DNA from: Kiritimatiellia bacterium
GTDB lineage: Bacteria > Verrucomicrobiota > Kiritimatiellia > JAFGHX01
Length of the DNA: 51,719 nucleotides
Reading direction: 5' to 3'
NCBI GenBank assembly: GCA_016929905.1
Contig: JAFGHX010000308.1
Coordinates: forward strand, 1-51,719
Shown here in pieces: positions 46,401 to 51,719 of the stretch (position 1 is the first letter of the stretch; the number at the start of each line of letters is the position of its first letter). Under the pieces are notes generated by a model, which had not been told where the DNA came from, ran no database searches, and saw only the letters and a list, made by a program, of their open reading frames with translations. A program made the position numbers and the translations under genes.

Positions 46401-46497
46401 TACCGAAATCATGGGCGGCGGCCAGACCGTGCGCTATACCCCGCCGGCCGGCGAACCTCGCCTCTATCGCGCACGCGTGTGGCTGGAACTGCCCTGA
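43429..46497 (+). CDS. Secreted DUF1565-like right-handed beta-helix protein with two Fn3 domains and the common C-terminal cassette
   Basis: 1022 residues. ATG 43429 has AAGGGAGATGGGAG upstream. A long basic n-region (LRARCRAFRR) precedes a hydrophobic core, with cleavage near ASHA/AT (about residue 53). The mature protein opens with YYVATTGSDSNPGT and PFRTVQKAANSV, the usual start of DUF1565/pectate-lyase-type beta-helices. The helix runs to about 515 with rungs such as NHGIxxG-type and IYNNL segments. Two Fn3 domains (about 516-710) are nearly identical to each other at DNA level. The DDGF sandwich, calcium-like segment and terminal domain ending RVWLELP follow. A polysaccharide lyase or glycan-binding role is likely; catalytic residues could not be assigned. 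Confidence 0.88.
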   Translation: MTKIHISFCRLRARCRAFRRFGGGCGFTDSGFTRAGVLLVLGIMTLLPFASHAATYYVATTGSDSNPGTQSRPFRTVQKAANSVAPGDTVLIRAGTYNSSSSFRVSRAGTSSQRITYKAYGDGPVRISRAQVMPGPWTLHKNKIYKTTYSQAIMALFRGSAPLEGSGRYVTSIDTMMPNSFFVSGSTVYVWLADGSDPDNSLMRASPGHVVELYDCHYNTFDGLTVEYGFNGFKKQGSSTHHVTIRNCTIRSIASQGVQPVAASGIIERNLFQKIGTSKYQHGIYCGISGIVIRHNIFEEIEGAGVHLYNANAGFEKCEVYGNIFRKPRPMTATGGYYVDVVAWGTGRHKIYNNLFFGEGKRDGISVNSSENEIHHNTFAGSPECIQLYANKLGNRIYNNLCVDAGSRFIVAPSGSGTQTIDYNLYYNFTATPRWQWNGQTYTSFSSYKAASGETHGTYANPRLADYANDDLHLAAGSPAIDSGTGQAGVSVDFDGRARPQGAGYDRGAFEYAGASVPTPAAPSALVASAASSSRITLGWRDNSSDETGFKIDRRQSGTSDWVRIATTGPNATAHTDTGLSADTKFYYRVKAYNAAGNSPYSNLADATTAPEATPPAAPASLAARATGATRIELNWADRSGDETGFKIDRRQSGAGDWVRIATTGPNTTAHTDTGLSADTKFYYMVKAYNVAGNSPYSNLADATTLDAVPHEAVWRYRKGTAEASSPPNAWRNAGFNDSGWAQGLTPIGYTDSGLPLGTELADMRGRYTCVFLRRAFTVAEPAAVSELRLSADYDDGFVLWINGSEVGRVNVAGEPGTAVPYDAVAAGNLNSTWTATLTGARMPALRPGANVIAVQLLNRSLSESGDCLFDMELSVVGSPLSVATDADRNGLPDAWEADRLPDRSDPDGETGSADPDGDGVSNLAEFIAGTDPADEGDTFAVRVELQNGRIVVSFPTVPATGTGYDGCTRHYALEFCTPADTANWLPVPGYTEIMGGGQTVRYTPPAGEPRLYRARVWLELP
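45067..45543 (+). repeat. Near-identical tandem Fn3-coding repeats
   Basis: The segment starting at 45067 and that starting at 45355 (288 bases, 96 codons apart) are almost identical for about 190 bases, differing at roughly ten positions. This is a recent duplication or the result of gene conversion. Confidence 0.85.
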
Positions 46498-46644
46498 CCG
46501 ACTCTGCGCGGCTTGCCCAAACCCGCCCTGCCGCGCACCTCGGCGCCGCTCACAGAGCGGCCCCCACAACCCGGCCTCGCATCCTTCCCGGTCATGGAGC
46601 CCTCCGCCTTGCAGGATCGTTCTGTGAGCGGCTCCGCCCGGAAC

Positions 46645-46663
46645 ACCCCCATATATAGGGGGT
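46645..46663. promoter_or_regulatory. Perfect palindrome around an AT core, possible operator/promoter
   Basis: ACCCCC and GGGGGT flank ATATATA. The AT core could be a -10 box, and the dyad would then overlap it as an operator. It lies about 150 bases before the lyase gene and just before a terminator-like hairpin. Confidence 0.4.
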
Positions 46664-46670
46664 CGACGGG

Positions 46671-46698
46671 TGGCGCCGGGCCTGGCGCACTTTTTTTT
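46671..46698 (+). terminator. Intrinsic-terminator-like hairpin with eight T
   Basis: GCGCC and GGCGC pair around GGGCCT, followed by AC and TTTTTTTT (46691-46698). It may end the transcript of the gene at 43429. Because it lies downstream of the ATATATA palindrome, it could also attenuate a transcript entering the lyase gene. Confidence 0.6.
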
Positions 46699-46809
46699 CA
46701 ACTGCCTGTAAGATTCCGACCCTTTCTCCCAATGGCTAATAGCGGGGGAAAGGGGGTGCTGTGTGCCCAGCCTGTTTCCCAACCGCCGTTGAATCGAAGG
46801 AGAATCACG

Positions 46810-49800
46810 ATGAAGACAAAGCTGAAGTCCGCCGGGTCAGCCATGGGTATTCTGCTCGCTCTTACGGTACTGGAGGCGCCCTTGCACACAGCGTCCGCTG
46901 AGCATCCGCTGCTGCTGGTGACGGCCGACATGTATCCGGAGCTGCGCGCACGCGCGTCGCAATCGCCGTGGTCGACCATGAAGGCGAAAGCGGTCAGCGA
47001 CGTGAACGGCCTGTCCTACAATTCCGGCAGCTCACGCTCGTCGCGCGCGTATCGGATCCGTGACATCGCGCAGGCAGGCGCGCTGGCCTGCATTCTGGAC
47101 CCGGCCAACAAGACGACCTACAAGAACAAGGTGCGCGACATTCTGCTGAAGTGGCAAGACGTCGGCCTGCCGCCGTCGACGGATCACGGCGACATCGTTT
47201 CGCCGGGTGCAAGCCTGATGGTATCGATTCTCGCGCTGGACATCCTCCACGACGAGCTGACCGCCTCGGAGCTGGCCGCGGTGGAGGCCGCCATGTCGCC
47301 GTTGGCCGAGTGGTACTGGACGCACGGGACCGCATGGCAGCTCAACCTGTTTGGTGTGCGGGGCACCTGGGCGCTGTACAAGCAGGACCGGTCGCGGATC
47401 GACAAGGCCAAGGCCGACTACAAGAACCACCTCTTCTCGCAGGTCACGCCGGACGGCGGCTATGACGGCGGCGGGCACTATTACTGGGCGCGGCTGGGCG
47501 GCCGCTCGGACCGCGGCCCGAGCAAGACGCATTTCATGGACGTGCTCCGCTTCACCGGTGAGATGGACTTGTTGTCCGACGGTCGGGTGACGCAGTTCTA
47601 CGAGAACATGCCCGGCTGCGCGCTGACCCCGTTCCGCCGCACGTTGACGTTCGGCGACGGCGCCTACAACGAGCAGATCCAGTCGGGAAACGACACGCTG
47701 CTGTTCACCGGGCATCGCGTCTCGGGGGTCGCCGCCCGCGAGATGGCGTGGGTGCTCGGCAACGATTCGGTCCCGAACCAGAACGTTCTGCTGGCCTACC
47801 TCCTGATGAAATACCCGCTGCCGGCGCCCGAGAAACCGCGCAGCCGGATCGTACGCGACACCGGCGCCTTCTTCTGGGAGAACAACACCTCCGACCGCTC
47901 GCTGATGGGCGCGCTGCGCAGCTGCGTGACCGACGACTGGCATTCGCACAAGGACGTCAACGCGCTGCACCTGTCGGCCTACGGCGAGAACATGCTTCAG
48001 AACGTAGGCTACAAGGGCGCCAGTTCCGACTACAACAGCACGTTCACGTGGACCTACATCAACCATCAGGCGTTCGGCAACAACGTCGCCCTGATCAACG
48101 GCGCGGACCACGCCACGAAGAAGGGCGCCGGCATTCGCGAGGGGTTCACCGCGCCGGTGTTCGACTACGCATGCGCGGATTCGGGCTCCGCCATCGCCGG
48201 CGGCACGCATCTGCGCAATCTCGTCATGGTCCACCCGCAAGACGGCTGCGACGGCTATTATCTCGTGTTCGACGAACTCGACGCCGCCAACCCGGCCCAC
48301 GATGTGCAGGTGCTCTGGCATCCGGCCTCCGCCAGCTACACGACCGTCACCGCGAAACAGGAATACCGCTGGACGATCAGGAAGTTCAGCGGGCATGACG
48401 TGTATCTGAGCGTGTTCCTGGCCAGGGCCCCGGACGCGGTGCAGATCAAAGACAGCCCGTTTTGCGGCTGGAGCGGCGCGAGCTATCTGGGCAAGTATCT
48501 CCATACCACCTACGGAACCGATGCGGCCGGCAAAGCCAACGTGCTGACGGCGCTGTTCCCGCACGACGACACGCACGCGAAGGCCGGCATGAGCCGGCTC
48601 GGCGGGACCGGCTATTCCGGCGTGAAACTGGCGCATGCCGGCGGCGTCACGGATTGGGCGGTTGAATCCGGCGGCGCGGCCGGCGTCACGGTGGGCGGCG
48701 CCTCCTTCACCGGCAAGGCCTGCGTGTTCCGAACGACAGGCCCGGACTGCCTGTTCTACTTCGTCAGGCAGGGCACCGCGTTCGAGAGCGGCACCTCGCC
48801 GGCGCTGGGCTTCACGGCGCCGGTGCCGGTCAGTCTGTACCTGCGCGGGACCACAGGCCGGATCATGACCCCGGCGGCTCGCATCCGATTCCGGTATCCC
48901 GGCGTGATCGGAGTATCGGTGAACGGAACGCCGCTTTCCGCCGCGGCGCGCGGGACCGGCTGGGTCGAAGCGGACGTGCCGGCCGGCACCCATCCTATCG
49001 AGCTGGCCGTCGACGGCGCCGCGGCCGTTAAGGAAAGCCAATGGAAATACAAGGAGTCCGGCGCCGCGTTGCCGGACGCGTGGAACACGCTCACCTATGA
49101 TGACGGCGCCTGGTCGTGCGGAGAGGGGCCGCTCGGCTACGGCGAGACCTACGTGAACACGCGCGTGCGCTACGGCGCGGATCCGACCGCGAAGTATCCG
49201 ACCACCTGCTTCCGCAAGCGGTTCCAGCTCGGGGCCGGCCCGGCACAGGTCGCCGCGCTCACGCTGCGCATGGCCTACGACGACGGGTTCGTGGCCTACC
49301 TGAACGGCACGGAAGTCGCGCGCCGCGGGCTCGGCACGGGCTCCGTGGGATACGGCGATTTCGCGAGCAGCCATGAAGGGAACACGTATGAAACGATCGA
49401 CCTGACCGCGCACAAGAGCCTGCTCCGAACGGGCGCCAACGTGCTCGCCGTCGAACTGCACCAGGCCGATGCCGGCAGCAGCGACCTCGTCTGGGACGCC
49501 GAACTGACCTATACCCTCACGGATACCGGCGTTCCCGCCGCGCCCAGCGACCTGCGCGCGGAGCCGGTTTCGGCCAGCGCGATCCGAGTCTCGTGGATCG
49601 ACAACAGCACGAACGAAGAGAATTTCAAAGTGCGGCGGTCGGCCGACGGCGTGAATTTCGATCATGCCATAATCGTGCCGGCGGGCATCACGAGCTGTAT
49701 GGACACGGGCCTTGAACCGGGCGCCACCACCTACTACCAGGTCAAGGCCGAACACAGCACCGAGGGCGATTCCGACTACGTCGGGCCGGTCGCCGCCACC

Positions 49801-51381
49801 ACGCTTGTCGCTAACCGCCCGTTCACCGCTTATAACGACTTGGCCTGGGCGGCCGGCCAACGCGCGCAGAACATCACCACCTACACGCGGGCGCAAGGCG
49901 GCTGGTTGCGGGACAACGCCTCGGACCTGGCGCTTGCGGCCACGCTCACCGTCGACGGCGGAGGGGACGGTCCCATTCTCACCCAGGGCGCCGATGCGGC
50001 GCCGGGCACGGACGCCGATACCGTCTTCAACGGCATCGTCGATTGCGCCGGACTCATCAGCTACGGCGAACCGCTCGGTCTGACCTTCGCCGGGCTGGAC
50101 CCCGCGCTGCGCTACGAATGCGTCCTGTTCGGCAACCGCGACAACGCCGCCTATACCGACCGGCTCACAACCGTCACCATCGCCGGCGCCGAACGGTTCG
50201 CCAATCGGAGCAGTGCGGGCGCGTCCTACTCGGGCGAGTCCGATCCCGCGACCGTCGTCTGCAACGGCTGGAACACCAAAGGCGGGCGCGTAGCCCGCTT
50301 CGCCGACATCGCGCCGGGCGCCGACGGCACATTCTCGCTCACCGTGTCCGACCCCGCGGGCCGGTTCTATGCCAATGCCGTCATGCTGCAGGCAACGGAC
50401 ACCGGCGAAGAGCCGTTCGCCGCCATCGCGAAAGGCGGCACGTGGCGCTACCGCAAGGGGACTGCCGAGGCATCCGCGCCCGCCGCCGCCTGGCGCGACG
50501 TGCGCTTCGACGATTCACGATGGGCGGCCGGCCCGGCCCCGATCGGCTACGGCGGCGGCGAGGCCACGCCGCTTGACGACATGTACGGCAGCTATTCGTG
50601 CGTCTTTCTGCGCAAACACTTCACCATCGGGCAGCCGGCCGCCATCACGCAGATGCGCCTGGCCGCCGACTACGACGACGGGTTCATCGCCTGGCTGAAC
50701 GGTGCGGAACTCGCGCGCGTCAACGTGCCGGGACAGATGGGCGAATTCGTGGCGCATGACGCATTCGCCGCCGCCAATATGAGCGCAGCCTGGGCGCAAA
50801 GCTTCACCGGCGCCGATATTCCCGTCCTGCTCCAGACCAATGTGCTGGCCGTCCAGGTCTTCAACCGCTCCCTCACCAGCGGCGATCTGGCGTTCGATGC
50901 GGAGCTGTCCGTCGTCAGCAGCCGGTTGTCCGTTGCCGACGACGCGGATCAGGACAGCATGCCCGACGCCTGGGAAACCGCCCATCTGTCCGGCCTGCCC
51001 GATCCGGCCGATCGGGCCTGTTCGGCCGACCCCGACGGCGACGGGCTTTCCAACCTGGAGGAGTTTATCGCCGGCACCGACCCGCTGGTGGCGCCGCCCG
51101 ACGAAACCACACAGGGCGAAGGCGGGTTCAGGGTGGAGGTGCAGCTCAACGGCGGGAAGGTGACCGTCTCGTTCAGCACCGTCGCCGCCGCGGGCGCCGG
51201 GTACGAGGGGTTGACCCGGCATTACCGGCTCGAGCAGGCCGACGGCCCCGACAACCGGGACTGGCAACCCGTGCCCGGCTATGAGGACGTCATCGGCGCC
51301 GGGCAGACTGTCGTGCTCCTGCCCGTCTCCGGACCCAACATCACCCTCTATCGCGCACGGGTCTGGCTGCAAGCGCCGTGA
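46810..51381 (+). CDS. Secreted heparinase II/III-like polysaccharide lyase with accessory domains and the common C-terminal cassette
   Basis: 1523 residues. ATG 46810 follows GAAGGAGAATC; the signal peptide is cut near TASA/EH. The N-terminal alpha-helical part (about 31-340) has GGYDGGGHYYWARLGG with Tyr224/Tyr225. The beta-sandwich part (to about 737) has His378 and His380 in WHSHKDVNALHLSAYGENML and His419 in YINHQAFGNN. These are the Tyr/His arrangement and HxHxD-type motif of the heparinase II/III fold, whose members cleave uronic-acid polysaccharides by beta-elimination. After it come a variant DDGF sandwich (about 738-905), one Fn3, one AYNDL-type domain (about 1003-1200), the final DDGF sandwich, the calcium-like segment and the terminal domain ending RVWLQAP. 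The substrate could be alginate, a glycosaminoglycan or another acidic glycan. Confidence 0.9.
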   Translation: MKTKLKSAGSAMGILLALTVLEAPLHTASAEHPLLLVTADMYPELRARASQSPWSTMKAKAVSDVNGLSYNSGSSRSSRAYRIRDIAQAGALACILDPANKTTYKNKVRDILLKWQDVGLPPSTDHGDIVSPGASLMVSILALDILHDELTASELAAVEAAMSPLAEWYWTHGTAWQLNLFGVRGTWALYKQDRSRIDKAKADYKNHLFSQVTPDGGYDGGGHYYWARLGGRSDRGPSKTHFMDVLRFTGEMDLLSDGRVTQFYENMPGCALTPFRRTLTFGDGAYNEQIQSGNDTLLFTGHRVSGVAAREMAWVLGNDSVPNQNVLLAYLLMKYPLPAPEKPRSRIVRDTGAFFWENNTSDRSLMGALRSCVTDDWHSHKDVNALHLSAYGENMLQNVGYKGASSDYNSTFTWTYINHQAFGNNVALINGADHATKKGAGIREGFTAPVFDYACADSGSAIAGGTHLRNLVMVHPQDGCDGYYLVFDELDAANPAHDVQVLWHPASASYTTVTAKQEYRWTIRKFSGHDVYLSVFLARAPDAVQIKDSPFCGWSGASYLGKYLHTTYGTDAAGKANVLTALFPHDDTHAKAGMSRLGGTGYSGVKLAHAGGVTDWAVESGGAAGVTVGGASFTGKACVFRTTGPDCLFYFVRQGTAFESGTSPALGFTAPVPVSLYLRGTTGRIMTPAARIRFRYPGVIGVSVNGTPLSAAARGTGWVEADVPAGTHPIELAVDGAAAVKESQWKYKESGAALPDAWNTLTYDDGAWSCGEGPLGYGETYVNTRVRYGADPTAKYPTTCFRKRFQLGAGPAQVAALTLRMAYDDGFVAYLNGTEVARRGLGTGSVGYGDFASSHEGNTYETIDLTAHKSLLRTGANVLAVELHQADAGSSDLVWDAELTYTLTDTGVPAAPSDLRAEPVSASAIRVSWIDNSTNEENFKVRRSADGVNFDHAIIVPAGITSCMDTGLEPGATTYYQVKAEHSTEGDSDYVGPVAATTLVANRPFTAYNDLAWAAGQRAQNITTYTRAQGGWLRDNASDLALAATLTVDGGGDGPILTQGADAAPGTDADTVFNGIVDCAGLISYGEPLGLTFAGLDPALRYECVLFGNRDNAAYTDRLTTVTIAGAERFANRSSAGASYSGESDPATVVCNGWNTKGGRVARFADIAPGADGTFSLTVSDPAGRFYANAVMLQATDTGEEPFAAIAKGGTWRYRKGTAEASAPAAAWRDVRFDDSRWAAGPAPIGYGGGEATPLDDMYGSYSCVFLRKHFTIGQPAAITQMRLAADYDDGFIAWLNGAELARVNVPGQMGEFVAHDAFAAANMSAAWAQSFTGADIPVLLQTNVLAVQVFNRSLTSGDLAFDAELSVVSSRLSVADDADQDSMPDAWETAHLSGLPDPADRACSADPDGDGLSNLEEFIAGTDPLVAPPDETTQGEGGFRVEVQLNGGKVTVSFSTVAAAGAGYEGLTRHYRLEQADGPDNRDWQPVPGYEDVIGAGQTVVLLPVSGPNITLYRARVWLQAP

Positions 51382-51719
51382 TCGATCGCGCCCGCGGTGG
51401 CGCAGGGGGGCCGCTCACAGCGCGGCCACCGAGCGCGCTGAGCGTGCGGCGCGATAGCGCCGCTAGCCTCCAGCGCCGGGTTCGGAGTCCGTTGTCAATT
51501 GTCCCAGAGCGTTTGGTGTTCTTTCTGATGGAGGGCGAGCGTCCCGAGGCTGCATCAAGACCCAGTCGCACGTTGCCACACGCCTTACGGCGTTGACTAC
51601 AAACGGCACATCTGGTGGTTCTGGCAGATGAGAGGACATGCTTCCGAAGGTCCGTCCCGCGGGTGAGGAGGATGGATTCGCGGCGTGAGGAGAGATTAAG
51701 GCGAAAGATTAGGGCAAAA
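51382..51719 (+). other. Terminal intergenic stretch with dispersed-repeat fragment
   Basis: No supported gene. ATGGAGGGCGAGCGTCC near 51531-51547 is the inverted partner of 19430-19446. A short open frame near 51593-51674 reads YKRHIWWFWQMRGHASEG; it has no start with a ribosome binding site and may be a degraded fragment. The last 60 bases are AG-rich (GTGAGGAGG). Confidence 0.4.

Noticed and set aside
51528..51596. Short ORF of 22 codons near the right edge
   Set aside because: It begins in the dispersed ATGGAGGGCGAGCG repeat, so the ATG is part of the repeat rather than evidence for a gene.

Overview
This 51.7 kb, GC-rich window has every supported gene on the + strand. The mix of very large secreted multidomain proteins (fibronectin III, LamG, CotH, lamin-tail and thrombospondin-3-like calcium motifs), ECF sigma factors of the type common in Planctomycetes and Verrucomicrobia, and FecR-LamG membrane proteins suggests a PVC-group bacterium, most likely Kiritimatiellota or Verrucomicrobiota. 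That placement is inferred from domain style. No rRNA, tRNA or CRISPR array was seen.

Layout. 1-444 is the 3' end of a secreted protein. 498-3284 encodes a beta-propeller/Fn3 protein. 3588-9425 encodes a giant RHS/YD-repeat protein, followed by a small YD/calcium-motif protein (9473-10162). From 10409 on there are four modules, each an ECF sigma factor followed directly by a single-pass FecR-LamG putative anti-sigma sensor: 10409-12723, 19772-22080, 30413-32605 and 33153-35347. Module 1 is followed by a CotH protein and a DUF4038/GH140-like hydrolase. Module 2 is followed by a 2485-residue CotH/lamin-tail protein. Modules 3 and 4 are each followed by a short ORF; these two ORFs are homologous to each other. 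Downstream of module 4 lie four large exported proteins: GH28/GH49-like beta-helix, a putative TIM-barrel protein, a DUF1565-like beta-helix and a heparinase II/III-like lyase (36449-51381).

How it may work together (inference). The LamG ectodomain would sense a glycan or surface ligand, the FecR/N-terminal part would hold or release the sigma factor, and the sigma factor would switch on exported polysaccharide-degrading proteins. The sequence gives specific support for module 4. An identical bipartite element, GTTTAGAT-N16-GTATAT, occurs three times: upstream of the module 4 sigma gene itself, upstream of the beta-helix gene at 36449, and upstream of the beta-helix gene at 43429. Three consecutive enzyme genes also carry a conserved, foldable leader of about 77 nt (P1 stem, two hairpins) ending just before the ribosome binding site.

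Nine exported proteins end in the same cassette: a DDGF-type beta-sandwich, a DxDxDG calcium-like motif and a terminal beta domain ending near RVWL. The catalytic part in front is unrelated from gene to gene. The proteins therefore look like interchangeable cargo on a common export or anchoring chassis. The best leads for something undescribed are the promoter element, the leader RNA, the small-protein family and the shared C-terminal cassette.
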